Source of the DNA: Streptomyces sp. NBC_00237
Lineage (GTDB): Bacteria; Actinomycetota; Actinomycetes; Streptomycetales; Streptomycetaceae
Length of the DNA stretch: 64,000 nucleotides
Assembly (NCBI RefSeq): GCF_026342435.1
Contig: NZ_JAPEMT010000002.1
Coordinates: 1,054,001 to 1,118,000 of the forward strand
Reading direction: 5' to 3'
Shown here piece after piece: positions 32,315 through 41,709 of the stretch. The notes below the pieces were generated by a model. The model was not told where the DNA came from. It made no database searches and saw only the letters and a program-made list of their open reading frames with translations. Numbering within the stretch: position 1 is the first letter of the stretch; the number at the start of each line of letters is the position of its first letter. Both the position numbers and the translations under genes were made by a program.

Positions 32315-34237
32315 TCAGTCGCGGACGGCCTCCGCCGCCACCGCGCGCTCCAGCCGCCCGTCGATCTTCGCCACCAGGCCGGTCACCTGGCGCGCGATGT
32401 CCGGCGCGGTCAGCCCGATCTCGGCCATGACCTCCTTGCGGGAGGCGTGGTCCAGGAAGACCGGCGGAATGCCGAAGTCGCGCAGCGGTACGTCGACATC
32501 CGCGTCGCGCAGCGCCTGGGCGACGGCGGAGCCGACCCCTCCGGCGCGGGAGTTGTCCTCGACGGTGACGACGACCCGGTGCTGCTCGGCGAGCGGCGCC
32601 ATCGCCTCGTCGACCGGCTTGACCCAGCGGGGGTCAACGACGGTGGAGGAGATGCCCTGGGCGTCGAGGAGGTCGGCGATCTCCAGGCACATGGGAGCGA
32701 GCGCACCGACCGAGACCAGGAGGACGTCGGGGCGGGACACGTCCGTGGTGGGCTTGCGGAGGACGTCCATGCCGCCGACCTTGCCGACGGCCTTGACCGC
32801 CGGGCCGACCGCGCCCTTGGAGAAGCGGACGACGGTGGGGGCGTCGGTGACCTGGACGGCCTCGCGCAGCTGGGCGCGGACCTGGTCGGCGTCGCGCGGG
32901 GCGGCGATCCTGAGGGTCGGGACGACCTGGAGGATCGACATGTCCCACATGCCGTTGTGCGAGGCGCCGTCGGTGCCGGTGACGCCCGCGCGGTCCAGTA
33001 CGAAGGTCACACCGCACTTGTGGAGGGCCACGTCCATGAGGACCTGGTCGAAGGCACGATTGAGGAAGGTGGCGTACACGGCGAAGACGGGGTGCAGACC
33101 TCCGGTGGCGAGACCCGCCGCGGAGACGGCACCGTGCTGTTCGGCGATGCCCACGTCGTACACGCGGTTCGGGAACGCCTTGGCGAACTTGTCCAGGCCG
33201 ACCGGCTGGAGCATGGCCGCGGTGATCGCGACGATGTCCTCGCGCTCCTTGCCGAGCTTGACCATCTCCTCGCCGAAGACCGAGGTCCAGTCCACGCCGG
33301 AGGAGGCGATGGGCAGGCCCGTGTCGGGGTGGATCTTGCCGACGGCGTGGAAGCGGTCGGCCTCGTCCGCGAGGGCGGGCTGGTAGCCGCGGCCCTTCTC
33401 GGTGAGGCAGTGCACGATGACCGGGCCGCCGAAGCGCTTGGCGCGCTGGAGCGCGGACTCCAGGGCCTCGATGTCGTGGCCGTCGATCGGGCCGACGTAC
33501 TTGATGCCGAGGTCCTCGAACATGCCCTGCGGGGCGATGAAGTCCTTGAGCCCCTTCTTCGCGCCGTGCAGGGTCTCGTACAGCGGCTTGCCGACGACGG
33601 GGGTGCGCTCCAGGAACTCCTTGCCGCGGGCGAGGAAGCGCTCGTAGCCGTCCGTGGTGCGCAGGGTGGCGAGGTGGTTGGCGAGGCCGCCGATGGTGGG
33701 GGCGTACGAGCGCTCGTTGTCGTTGACGACGATGACCAGCGGGCGGTCCTTGGCGACGGCGATGTTGTTCAGCGCCTCCCAGGCCATGCCGCCGGTGAGG
33801 GCGCCGTCGCCGATGACGGCGACGACCGCGTCGTCCTTGCCGAGCACCTCGTTGGCCTTGGCGAGGCCGTCGGCCCAGCCCAGCACGGTGGAGGCGTGGC
33901 TGTTCTCGATGACGTCGTGCTCGGACTCGGCGCGCGCCGGGTAGCCGGAGAGGCCGCCCTTCATCTTCAGCCGGGTGAAGTCCTGGCGGCCGGTGAGCAG
34001 CTTGTGCACGTAGCTCTGGTGGCCGGTGTCCCAGAGGACCTTGTCCTTCGGGGACTCGAAGACCCGGTGCAGGGCGATGGTCAGCTCGACCACGCCCAGG
34101 TTCGGGCCGAGGTGGCCGCCGGTCTTGGACACCTCGTCGACGAGGAAGGTCCGGATCTCCGCGGCCAGCTGGTCGAGCTGCTCCGGGGACAGCCGGTCCA
34201 GGTCGCGCGGTCCCTTGATGCGGGTCAGCAGGGCCAC
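32315..34237 (-). CDS. dxs: 1-deoxy-D-xylulose-5-phosphate synthase Dxs
   Basis: A 640-residue thiamine-diphosphate enzyme that joins pyruvate and glyceraldehyde 3-phosphate at the entry of the MEP isoprenoid pathway. Motifs are complete: 'VLWDTGHQSYVHKLLTGR' near 68, the ThDP-binding 'GDGALTGGMAWEALNN' near 142 with a downstream Asn, the catalytic Glu in 'YDVGIAEQHGAVSAAGLA' near 368, and the transketolase C-terminal domain from about 500. Length is normal. The ATG at 34237 follows 'aggaggca'. It is transcribed alone, ending at a strong terminator. Confidence 0.95.
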   Translation of the reverse strand: MALLTRIKGPRDLDRLSPEQLDQLAAEIRTFLVDEVSKTGGHLGPNLGVVELTIALHRVFESPKDKVLWDTGHQSYVHKLLTGRQDFTRLKMKGGLSGYPARAESEHDVIENSHASTVLGWADGLAKANEVLGKDDAVVAVIGDGALTGGMAWEALNNIAVAKDRPLVIVVNDNERSYAPTIGGLANHLATLRTTDGYERFLARGKEFLERTPVVGKPLYETLHGAKKGLKDFIAPQGMFEDLGIKYVGPIDGHDIEALESALQRAKRFGGPVIVHCLTEKGRGYQPALADEADRFHAVGKIHPDTGLPIASSGVDWTSVFGEEMVKLGKEREDIVAITAAMLQPVGLDKFAKAFPNRVYDVGIAEQHGAVSAAGLATGGLHPVFAVYATFLNRAFDQVLMDVALHKCGVTFVLDRAGVTGTDGASHNGMWDMSILQVVPTLRIAAPRDADQVRAQLREAVQVTDAPTVVRFSKGAVGPAVKAVGKVGGMDVLRKPTTDVSRPDVLLVSVGALAPMCLEIADLLDAQGISSTVVDPRWVKPVDEAMAPLAEQHRVVVTVEDNSRAGGVGSAVAQALRDADVDVPLRDFGIPPVFLDHASRKEVMAEIGLTAPDIARQVTGLVAKIDGRLERAVAAEAVRD

Positions 34238-34368
34238 CCGTGCCTCCTTGCGATTGAACTGGCGTGCTGGGACGTTCGTGCCGATCTGACGAGTCTAATG
34301 TTCCGCGCGCGGCGACGATCGGCGGGTTGTGCGACCTGCATCACCCGTACGGGTCCACAGGGGCACAA

Positions 34369-34404
34369 ATGTGCCCGGCACCTGGGTGTCGGTGCCGGGC
34401 ACAT
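34369..34404 (-). terminator. Terminator of the xyl transporter operon
   Basis: Perfect 14-bp arms ATGTGCCCGGCACC / GGTGCCGGGCACAT with an 8-nt loop, about 100 bp after the xylH stop and upstream of dxs. Confidence 0.8.
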
Positions 34405-34502
34405 GGAGGTTTGACTGCTATGCGGAGGGGTCCGCACGGCGGAACCGGGCGTCCGGGCGCCGAAAGGTGACGCTCAGCACGCCCCCGCCGCTTCCGGCGG
34501 CG

Positions 34503-35819
34503 CTAGGCGCGCCCCGCCGCCTTCTGGCTCTTGCGCGACACGGAGTCCAGCACGACCGCAGCCAGCAGCACCGCGCCCGTGATCATGGACTGGACCGCCT
34601 TGCTGGAGGAGCCCTCCATGTACAGGCCGGTCATGATCGACTGGATCACGAGGATGCCGAGCAGGGCGGACCAGGGGGTGCCCCGCCCGCCGAAGAGGCT
34701 CGTACCGCCGATGACGGCCGCCGCGATGGCGAGCATCAGGGTGTCGCCGCCGCCCAGGTTGGAGTCGGCGACGCCGGACTGGGAGGCGATGAAGAGGCCG
34801 CCGAGACCGCCGAGGAAGCCGGAGATCGTGAAGACGGAGATCCGGATCCAGACCACGTTGATGCCCGCCCGGCGCGCGGCCTCGACGCCGCCGCCGACGG
34901 CGAAGACCTGGCGGCCGTAGGTGGTGCGGCGCAGCACGAAGCTGGCGAGGACGACGACGCCGACGAAGACGGTCAGGCCGAGCGGCAGGCCGTCCTCCTG
35001 GTTCAGGACGAACGCGGCGGCGAAGACCAGTACGGCGACGACGACCGTACGCAGTGCCAGCTCGCTCATCGGGCGGTGCGGCAGGTCCGCCGCCTTGCGG
35101 CGGCGGTGCTCGTTCCACTGCGACCAGGCGTACCCGGCGACCGCGACGGTGGCCAGGCCGTACGCGGCGGCCACGTCGCTGAAGTAGTAGTTGTTCAGGT
35201 GGTAGATGACGCCGCCGGAGATGTTGTTCAGGCTCAGGGTGTTCCCGAGGACGAACAGCTGGAGGCCGCTCCAGCCCAGGAAGCCGGCGAGCGTGACCAC
35301 GAAGGCCGGGACGCCGATCCGGGCGAAGAAGAAGCCGTGCAGCGCTCCGATGGCCGCCGCGCCGAGCAGGCCGATGACGACGGCCAGGAGCTCGTTCACG
35401 TCCTGCTTGATGGCGAGCACGGAGCTGGCGGCGGCGGTGAGGCCCGCCACGGAGCCGACGGAGAGGTCGATCTCGCCGAGCAGCAGCACGAAGACGATGC
35501 CGGTCGCGATGAGGCCGGGACCGACGATGTACTGGGCGATGTTGCTCAGGTTGGACGGATCGAGGAAGCGTCCCGAGCTGATCTCGAAGATCGTCCAGAT
35601 CACGATCAGGCCGGTGACGACCGGTATCGAGCCGAGCTCGCCGCCCTTGATCTTGCGCTTGAACTCGGTCAGGTACCCGGCGAAGCCCTGCTCGCGCACG
35701 AGCAGCCGGGGGTCGACCACCGGAACGGCACCGGCGGCGGCCCCGGGATCGGCGTCCACGGGCGCGTGCTGCTGCGCCTTCGAGGGCTTCTGGGGCGGGG
35801 TGTTCACGGTGTCACTCAC
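34503..35819 (-). CDS. xylH: D-xylose-type ABC transporter permease XylH
   Basis: A 438-residue membrane protein of the CUT2 (BPD_transp_2) family with about ten helices. It has the hallmark 'GEIDLSVGSVAGLTAA' near 132 and 'GINVVWIRISVFTISGFLGGLGGLFIASQ' region near 315-345. The long hydrophilic N-terminus (about 60 residues, Pro/Ala/Gln-rich) is typical of actinobacterial XylH. The GTG start overlaps the stop of xylG by 4 bp. Sugar specificity is assigned from synteny with the S. coelicolor xylFGH-rok7B7 locus as I remember it. Confidence 0.87.
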   Translation of the reverse strand: MSDTVNTPPQKPSKAQQHAPVDADPGAAAGAVPVVDPRLLVREQGFAGYLTEFKRKIKGGELGSIPVVTGLIVIWTIFEISSGRFLDPSNLSNIAQYIVGPGLIATGIVFVLLLGEIDLSVGSVAGLTAAASSVLAIKQDVNELLAVVIGLLGAAAIGALHGFFFARIGVPAFVVTLAGFLGWSGLQLFVLGNTLSLNNISGGVIYHLNNYYFSDVAAAYGLATVAVAGYAWSQWNEHRRRKAADLPHRPMSELALRTVVVAVLVFAAAFVLNQEDGLPLGLTVFVGVVVLASFVLRRTTYGRQVFAVGGGVEAARRAGINVVWIRISVFTISGFLGGLGGLFIASQSGVADSNLGGGDTLMLAIAAAVIGGTSLFGGRGTPWSALLGILVIQSIMTGLYMEGSSSKAVQSMITGAVLLAAVVLDSVSRKSQKAAGRA

Positions 35820-36595
35820 TTCACGGCCTCCGCGCCTCGCGCCTTGCGACGGGTCACGGCGTTGTCCGTGGCTCCCGTGATCGCGGCGATGATCTCTTCG
35901 TTGGTGGTGTCCTTGACCTTGAAGACACCGTTGTTGCGCCCGAGGCGCAGGACCGCGACCTCGTCGGCGACGGCCTTGACGTCGGCCATGTTGTGGCTGA
36001 TCAGCAGGACGGCGAGGCCCCGCTCGCGCAGCCGTTCCACCAGGTCGAGGACCTGGGCGGTCTGCTCGACGCCGAGGGCGGCGGTCGGCTCGTCGAGGAT
36101 GACCAGCTTGGGGTCGCCGACCAGCGCGCGGGCGATGGCGACGACCTGGCGCTGACCGCCGGAGAGCGAGGCGATCGGGATGCGGACGCTCGGGATGCGG
36201 ATGGACAGGGTGTCCAGGAGCTCCTTGGCGCGCTTCTCCATGGCGACCTCGTCGAGCACCTTGGCCCGGCCGAGTTCGCGGCCGAGGAAGAGGTTGGCGA
36301 CGACGTCGAGGTTGTCGCAGAGCGCGAGGTCCTGGTAGACGGTGGCGACGCCGAGACCCTGGGCGTCGTGCGGGCGCGCGATGGAGACGGGTTTGCCGTC
36401 CCATTCGATGCTGCCCTCGTCGATGGGGTGCACCCCCGCGATCGTCTTGACCAGGGTCGACTTTCCGGCGCCGTTGTCGCCGACGAGGGCGACGACTTGG
36501 CCGGCGTGGACTTCCAGGTCGACGTCGGTCAGGGCCTGCACGGCTCCGAACCGCTTGGAGACTCCGCGTAGCGCGAGGACGGGCGCAGCGGACAT
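35816..36595 (-). CDS. xylG: Sugar ABC transporter ATP-binding protein XylG (single-domain)
   Basis: A 259-residue ATPase with Walker A GDNGAGKST at 39-47, signature 'IASLSGGQRQVVAIARAL', Walker B 'LVILDEPTAALGV' and H-loop 'LLISHNM'. It has one nucleotide-binding domain, whereas E. coli XylG carries two fused copies, so the protein should act as a homodimer with XylH. I chose the ATG at 36595 because GGAG stands nine bases upstream; the ATG at 36604 would sit directly on the ribosome-binding site. Confidence 0.88.
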   Translation of the reverse strand: MSAAPVLALRGVSKRFGAVQALTDVDLEVHAGQVVALVGDNGAGKSTLVKTIAGVHPIDEGSIEWDGKPVSIARPHDAQGLGVATVYQDLALCDNLDVVANLFLGRELGRAKVLDEVAMEKRAKELLDTLSIRIPSVRIPIASLSGGQRQVVAIARALVGDPKLVILDEPTAALGVEQTAQVLDLVERLRERGLAVLLISHNMADVKAVADEVAVLRLGRNNGVFKVKDTTNEEIIAAITGATDNAVTRRKARGAEAVK

Positions 36596-37162
36596 GTGAA
36601 CCATCTCCTTCGTCCGCCGGCAGGTGCGGCGGGGGGCCGCCGCAGCGGGGTTCGCGTACGGCGGGATGGGGCGTGTGGGTGGGGGGCGGACGCGCGGCGG
36701 TCGCGCCGGGGCCCGGCCTCCGTCCGGCGGGCGGACGACGACCGGGACCCCGTACGCGACCTCGGCACGACGCCTGAGGCTGTACGTGTACGGGCCGAAG
36801 CTGTACGGACTGGGGCTGTACGAGGTGGTGCGGGACGGGCTGAGCGTGCTGGGGCTGGGCGGGCTCTTGGGGCCGCACGGGCCGGTGCGGTACGAACCGG
36901 TGCGGTACGGACCGGAGTTGCGCGGCCCCCGCTCCGCGCGGTCCCGACCCGCACGGGCCGAAGCCCGGCGCCCCGGAGCCGTACCGGCCGAGACCGTAGG
37001 CGCCAGAGCCTCGCGGCCCGAAGCCGTCGTGCCAAGGGCCCTGGCCCGACGCGGCCGGAAGCCGCCGGACCCCGGCGCTCCGCCCGGAACGAGACCCGGA
37101 AAGAAACCCCGGCCCGCGAGCCCGGCCCCAGGGCGAAGTGCCCTCGGGCCCGGGCTACTCGG
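36596..37162. other. Long gap between xylF and xylG with short Tyr/Pro-codon-like repeats
   Basis: 567 bp separate the binding-protein gene from the ATPase gene of the same operon. No supported gene is seen. Bases 36780-36920 hold repeated 'ctgtacg', 'gtgcggtacgaac(c)gg' and 'tacgggccg' motifs, which give ORFs of biased composition in several frames. There may be an mRNA structure here that separates high expression of xylF from low expression of xylGH. Confidence 0.5.
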
Positions 37163-38251
37163 CTACTGGATGCCCGCGGCCGCGCACGGCTTCGCGAACT
37201 CCGCCTTGCAGATGTCGGCCGTCTTGAAGAGCTGGTCCTTGACGACCGTGTCCTTGATGTTCGCCTTGGTCACGACCGTGGCCTGGATCAGCTCCGCCGG
37301 AATGCCCTTGGTGGTCGGGCTGTCGATCTTCGCGGTGAGGAGCGAGTCGATCTTCTCGCCCTTCAGCAGCTTCACCGCGACCTCGGCCGTCTTGTCCGTC
37401 TCCGGCTTGTACGGCTTGTAGATGGTGAACGCCTGCGTACCGGCGAGGATCCGCTGGATGCCCGCGAGCTCCGCGTCCTGACCGCCGACCGGGATGCCCT
37501 TGACGCCCGCCGACTGGAGGGCCGCGATGATGCCGCCCGCCATGCCGTCGTTGGCGGAGTAGACGGCGTCGAAGCCGTCCTTGCCGAGCGAGGTGATGGC
37601 GGTGCCCATCTTCTCGCCCGCGATCTTCGGGTCCCACTCGCCCGTCTGCTCGTAGACCACCTTCTTGACCTTGCTGTCGAGGACGGAGTGCGCGCCCTTC
37701 TTGAACAGCCCGGCGTTGGGGTCCGACTCCTTGCCGTTGATCATGACGACGCGGCCGTCCTTGGCCTTGTCGCCCAGCGCGTCGAGGATGCCCTGGCCCT
37801 GGAGCTGGCCGATCTTCTCGTTGTCGAAGGAGACGTACGCGGAGACCGGGCCCTCGGCGAGACGGTCGTACGCGACGACCTTGACGCCCTTCTTGTCGGC
37901 CTCCTCGACCCACGCCTTGGTGGCGGTGGAGTCGACGGCGTCGAGCACGATGACCTTGACGCCGGAGTCGACGAGGTCGTCGAACTGCTGCTTCTGGGTC
38001 GAGACGTTCTCGGACGCGTTCTTGTAGTTGACCTTGCAGTCGGAGCAGAGCTCGGTGACCTTGGCCTTGATCAGCGGGTAGTCGAAGGATTCGTAACGGG
38101 TCGTCTTGCTCTCCGGCAGGAGCAGGCCGATCGTCTTGTCGTCCTTCTTCTCCTCCTTGCCCGCACCTGCTTCGCCGCACGCGGCGAGGGACAGGGTCAG
38201 CACGGCAGCAGCGGATACGGCTATGGCGGCACGACGCATGTGGGTCTTCAC
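37163..38251 (-). CDS. xylF: D-xylose ABC transporter substrate-binding lipoprotein XylF
   Basis: A 362-residue periplasmic-binding-protein-like lipoprotein (type I, RbsB/XylF fold). The signal peptide ends in lipobox LAAC (Cys25). The mature part begins 'KTIGLLLPESKTTRYESFDYPL', and 'VIVLDAVDSTATKAWVEEADKKGVKVVAYDRL' region lies near 100-130, with Asp/Arg sugar contacts typical of the family. It supplies sugar to XylG/XylH. The ATG at 38251 is preceded by 'ggaggttg'. It is transcribed in line with rok7B7, 51 bp after that gene's stop. Confidence 0.92.
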   Translation of the reverse strand: MKTHMRRAAIAVSAAAVLTLSLAACGEAGAGKEEKKDDKTIGLLLPESKTTRYESFDYPLIKAKVTELCSDCKVNYKNASENVSTQKQQFDDLVDSGVKVIVLDAVDSTATKAWVEEADKKGVKVVAYDRLAEGPVSAYVSFDNEKIGQLQGQGILDALGDKAKDGRVVMINGKESDPNAGLFKKGAHSVLDSKVKKVVYEQTGEWDPKIAGEKMGTAITSLGKDGFDAVYSANDGMAGGIIAALQSAGVKGIPVGGQDAELAGIQRILAGTQAFTIYKPYKPETDKTAEVAVKLLKGEKIDSLLTAKIDSPTTKGIPAELIQATVVTKANIKDTVVKDQLFKTADICKAEFAKPCAAAGIQ

Positions 38252-38302
38252 AGTCCAACCTCCCTGACGAGGCCGCGTCGTTGCGGCCGAGGTGTCTGGA
38301 AG

Positions 38303-39607
38303 TCAACTCGCGTGCCGCCATAGCGTCAAGGAGTAAACCCTTAACGAGATGACAACGGTGCCATCTATTCTTTGAATGAAGGCGGGTGTCGAACGTTGGT
38401 CTGTACCAAGCGAGTTGCCCAGCGAATTCACCGGCTGAGCCGTGTCCAACAGGGTCGAATCCCCCATTTCACTCAGTACGAGCGCGAGCGCGCCCAGCAC
38501 CTCCGCGCGTCCGCCGAGCGCCCCCGGGAGCACGCTCAAATGCCGGGCCGCGCTGGGGATCGCGTACCGCGACACCGAGTCACGGATCGGCCCGAGCACC
38601 AGCTCGCCGGAGTCCGCGAGATCGCCGCCGAGGACGACCCGGCTGGGGTTGAGGAGGTTGCAGAGGTTCGCGACGCCGCTGCCGATGTGGCGGCCCACGT
38701 CGGCGATCACCCGGCGGCAGCCCGGGTCGCCCTCGCGGGCGAGCTGCACGACGCGCTCCATGGTCAGGTCCGGGCCGTGCGAGGGCATCAGCAGCGGCAG
38801 GACGTACCGGGCCGCCGTGAAGGTCTCCAGGCAGCCCCGATTGCCGCACCGGCAGACCGGGCCAGACTCGTCGAGCGTGATGTGGCCGATCTCCCCCGCG
38901 GTGCCGCCGGGGCCCCGGTAGACGCGGCCGTCTATCACCAGACCCGCACCGACGCCGCTGGCCACCTTGATGTACGCGAGGTCGCGCACGCCGCGCCCCG
39001 CGCCCCAGACGAGTTCGCCGAGCGCCCCGAGGTTCGCGTCGTTGTCGACGTACACCGGAACCCCGAGACGGGCCGCGAGCTCCTCGCTGGGGTTGATGCC
39101 CTGCCAGCCCGGCAGGATCGCGGTGGAGCCGAGAAGTCCTGACTCCACGTCGATGGGGCCCGGCACGCCGAGGCCGACGCCGATGACCTTGTCCTGGCTG
39201 ATGCCGGTGGCCTCGATCAGCCGCTTCACCAGCTGTTCGGCGCGGTCGAAGCCCTGCGCGGCGGAGGCGTCGACGTCCAGCGGCTCGGACTCCTCGGCGA
39301 GCACCTGGTGGGCCAGGTTGCCGACGGCCACCCGCAGGTGGGTGTGGCCGAAGTCGACGCCGATGACGACGCCCGCGTCACCGCTGAGCGAGACGCTGCG
39401 GGCCCTGCGGCCGCCCGCCGAGGTGGGCGTGACCTCGACCGTTCCGCTTTCCTTCAGCTCGCGCACGATGTTGGAGACCGTGGCGGCGGAGAGCCCGGTG
39501 CTTCTCGCGATCTCGGCCTGGGTCAGCGAGCCCGCCATGCGCACCGCGCGCACGACCCGCTCCAGATTGGCCCGGTGCAGAGACGTCTGCGATCCCGGAG
39601 TCTCCAT
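38303..39607 (-). CDS. rok7B7: ROK family transcriptional regulator Rok7B7
   Basis: A 434-residue regulator. A winged helix-turn-helix covers about residues 12-70 (LTQAEIARSTGLSAATVSNIVREL). A ROK sugar-kinase-like domain follows, with 'GVDFGHTHLRVAVGNL', 'GVGLGVPGPID', 'YVDNDANLGALGE' and the zinc-site 'CRCGNRGCLETF'. In S. coelicolor Rok7B7 (SCO6008) controls xylFGH and affects carbon catabolite repression and antibiotic production. The protein continues about 45 residues beyond 'SEMGDSTLLD', where I remember the S. coelicolor protein ending; this extension is Ser/Thr-rich and encoded by the presumed xylF promoter region. I chose the ATG at 39607; a GTG at 39619 would add four residues. Confidence 0.9.
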   Translation of the reverse strand: METPGSQTSLHRANLERVVRAVRMAGSLTQAEIARSTGLSAATVSNIVRELKESGTVEVTPTSAGGRRARSVSLSGDAGVVIGVDFGHTHLRVAVGNLAHQVLAEESEPLDVDASAAQGFDRAEQLVKRLIEATGISQDKVIGVGLGVPGPIDVESGLLGSTAILPGWQGINPSEELAARLGVPVYVDNDANLGALGELVWGAGRGVRDLAYIKVASGVGAGLVIDGRVYRGPGGTAGEIGHITLDESGPVCRCGNRGCLETFTAARYVLPLLMPSHGPDLTMERVVQLAREGDPGCRRVIADVGRHIGSGVANLCNLLNPSRVVLGGDLADSGELVLGPIRDSVSRYAIPSAARHLSVLPGALGGRAEVLGALALVLSEMGDSTLLDTAQPVNSLGNSLGTDQRSTPAFIQRIDGTVVISLRVYSLTLWRHAS

Positions 39608-39767
39608 CGACTCATCCACTCCCGATCCTGTCGGGCGGCACGACGGCCGCCCGCTCCGGGGCCACGGCTGTGGGGCCCCGCTGTTCTTCCAACATGTGAA
39701 CCCTAAGCAGAGTCTTCAGCGCCCGCTCCCGTCAAGAGCTGGACCGAAGAGGGGCGAGAACACGCCA

Positions 39768-39799
39768 CAGCGCCCGCCGACCGGGGCCGACGGGCGCTG
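39768..39799 (-). terminator. Hairpin after the extra sugar importer operon
   Basis: Arms CAGCGCCCG / CGGGCGCTG enclose a GC-rich 14-nt loop that can extend pairing, 30 bp after the permease stop and before the rok7B7 promoter. Confidence 0.6.
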
Positions 39800-39828
39800 C
39801 GAGTGACACCGAAAACGTAGGGAAACGA

Positions 39829-40707
39829 CTACTTCACGGAACCGGCGGTCAGTCCGGACACCACGTGCCGCTCGATGAACGCGAACAGGATGATCACCGG
39901 AATGATCGCGACCACCGACGCGGCGAAGAGGTAGTTCCACTCCACCGTGTAGGCCCCGATGAAGTTGTTGATGCCGACCGTGAGCGGCTGGCTGGCCGGG
40001 TCGGTGGTGAGGGTCAGGCCCATCGCGAACTCGTTCCAGGTCGTGATGAACGTGAAGATGAGCGCGGTCACCACGCCGGGCAGCGCCAGCGGCAGCGTCA
40101 CCCGGATCATCGCGCCGAAGCGGCTGGTGCCGTCCACCATCGCCGCCTCCTCCAGCTCCGCCGGAATGGAGCCGATGTAGGCGGTCAGGATCCACACCGC
40201 GAAGGCCAGGTTGAAGGCCGCGTTGGTGATGATCAGCGTCCAGACCGAGTTGAGCATGCCCAACTGGTAGAACTCGCGGTACAGACCGATCAGCAGCGCC
40301 GTCGGCTGGAACATCTGGGTGACCAGCACGAGCAGCAGGAAGAACTTCCGGCCGCGGAACTTCATCCGCGCCGTGTAGTACGCGGCGGGCAGCGCCACCA
40401 GCAGCACCAGCACCGTCGCCCCGCCCGCGACCAGCAGCGTCACCTGGAGGTTCTGGCCGAGCTCGGACTGCTTCCAGACCTCGATGAAGTTCGACCACTC
40501 GAAGCTGCTCGGCAGGTAGGAGCGGTCGCGCAGCTCCGACTTCGGCCGCAGCGCCGTGACGATCATTTCGAGGTACGGGGCGAGGAAGAGCGCCGCGAGT
40601 CCCCAGGCCACCACGGCGATGACCAGGGTGCGCGGCCGGAAGGGCCGCTTCGGGGGCTTGACCGAGGGGCCCTGCGTCTTCGGCCGGTCGGCCGTAGCGG
40701 TGGCCAT
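39829..40707 (-). CDS. Carbohydrate ABC transporter permease (MalG type, CUT1)
   Basis: A 292-residue protein with six helices and the MalG-type cytoplasmic loop 'EEAAMVDGTSRFGAMIRVTLPLALPG' near 195 (EAA motif that contacts the ATPase). It overlaps the stop of the MalF-type gene by one base (TGATG). No ATPase gene is nearby, so the shared MsiK-type ATPase encoded elsewhere probably energises it, as is usual for Streptomyces CUT1 systems. Confidence 0.9.
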   Translation of the reverse strand: MATATADRPKTQGPSVKPPKRPFRPRTLVIAVVAWGLAALFLAPYLEMIVTALRPKSELRDRSYLPSSFEWSNFIEVWKQSELGQNLQVTLLVAGGATVLVLLVALPAAYYTARMKFRGRKFFLLLVLVTQMFQPTALLIGLYREFYQLGMLNSVWTLIITNAAFNLAFAVWILTAYIGSIPAELEEAAMVDGTSRFGAMIRVTLPLALPGVVTALIFTFITTWNEFAMGLTLTTDPASQPLTVGINNFIGAYTVEWNYLFAASVVAIIPVIILFAFIERHVVSGLTAGSVK

Positions 40708-41654
40708 CAGTCCTCCTCGTTCCAGCGGCTGACCTTCAGGAAGATCAGTACGAGCACCACGACCAGCACGAAGTTGACGACCGACATGGCCGCCGACTCG
40801 CCGATGTCGGTCTCCTTCAGCTTGTACATGAACACCATCGAGGTGGACGTGTCGTAGCCCGGGCCGCCCTGGGTCATGGCCCAGATGATCGGGAAGGAGT
40901 TGAAGACGTTGATCAGGTTGATGACGATGCCGATCAGGAACGCCGGACGCAGCATCGGCAGGGTGATGAACCGGTACGTCTGCCAGGTCCCGGCGCCGTC
41001 GATGCGCGAGGCTTCGTACACCTCGCCGGGGATGGTCTGAAGACCCGCCAGCAGCGTGTACGTGGTGAAGGGCAGCGACACGAAGACGGCGACGGCCATC
41101 ATCCACGGCCACGCGGTGGACGCGTCGCCCAGCCAGTCCTGGGGCCCGTCGATGAGACCGAGGTCCATCATCAGCGTGTTGAGCACGCCCGCGGTCTGGT
41201 TGAGCATCCACTTGAAGCCGATGGCCGTCATCAGCACGGACGCGGCCCAGGGGGCGATGAGCGCCCAGCGGGTGATCGTACGGCCGGGGAACTTCTGGTT
41301 GAACAGCTGGGCGAGGGCCAGCGAGATCAGCATCGTGAAGGCCACGACGACGACCGTCCAGAGGACCGTCCAGATCAGGACGGAGCCGAGGTCGGTCTCC
41401 TCGAACAGCTTCTTGTACTTGTCGGTTCCGGCGCTGCCGCGCACCTTGCCGGAGATGGAGATGTTGAGGAAGGAGGTGCGGATCAGCTCGACGACCGGCC
41501 AGACGACGACGAAGAGGATCAGCAGGATGACGGGCGCAATCCAGGGCAGCGGGCCGAGCCTGGCCAGTCCGCTGCGGCGACTCACCGGCCTGGGGTCGCG
41601 CCCGCCCCGTCCCCCGCCGGTCTCGGCGGGGGACGGAGGGGCCTTGAGTGACAC
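40707..41654 (-). CDS. Carbohydrate ABC transporter permease (MalF type, CUT1)
   Basis: A 315-residue protein with six helices starting near 37 and the EAA loop 'EVYEASRIDGAGTWQTYRFITLPMLRPA' near 210. Its N-terminus is Pro/Gly/Arg-rich and cytoplasmic. Start is a GTG with GGAG five bases upstream. It partners the MalG-type permease directly downstream and the lipoprotein upstream. Confidence 0.9.
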   Translation of the reverse strand: MSLKAPPSPAETGGGRGGRDPRPVSRRSGLARLGPLPWIAPVILLILFVVVWPVVELIRTSFLNISISGKVRGSAGTDKYKKLFEETDLGSVLIWTVLWTVVVVAFTMLISLALAQLFNQKFPGRTITRWALIAPWAASVLMTAIGFKWMLNQTAGVLNTLMMDLGLIDGPQDWLGDASTAWPWMMAVAVFVSLPFTTYTLLAGLQTIPGEVYEASRIDGAGTWQTYRFITLPMLRPAFLIGIVINLINVFNSFPIIWAMTQGGPGYDTSTSMVFMYKLKETDIGESAAMSVVNFVLVVVLVLIFLKVSRWNEED

Positions 41655-41709
41655 GGTTTCTCCTGGGAGAGGGAGCGAGGTACGAAGGTGAACGGGCCCT
41701 TGCGGCGCG

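Noticed and set aside
34503..36878. Single 791-codon frame spanning xylH and part of the xylG region
   Set aside because: The upstream part is an out-of-frame reading of xylG with Arg/Pro-rich shadow composition. XylH starts at the GTG at 35819 and there is no real fusion.
36529..37035. 168-codon Arg/Ala/Pro-rich frame in the xylF-xylG gap
   Set aside because: Composition is typical of shadow frames, the repeats come from short DNA motifs, and there is no credible start region.
38350..38363. LacI-type operator TGACAACGGTGCCA near xylF
   Set aside because: Only five of seven symmetric pairs match and it lies inside the Rok7B7 reading frame; too weak to list as a site.
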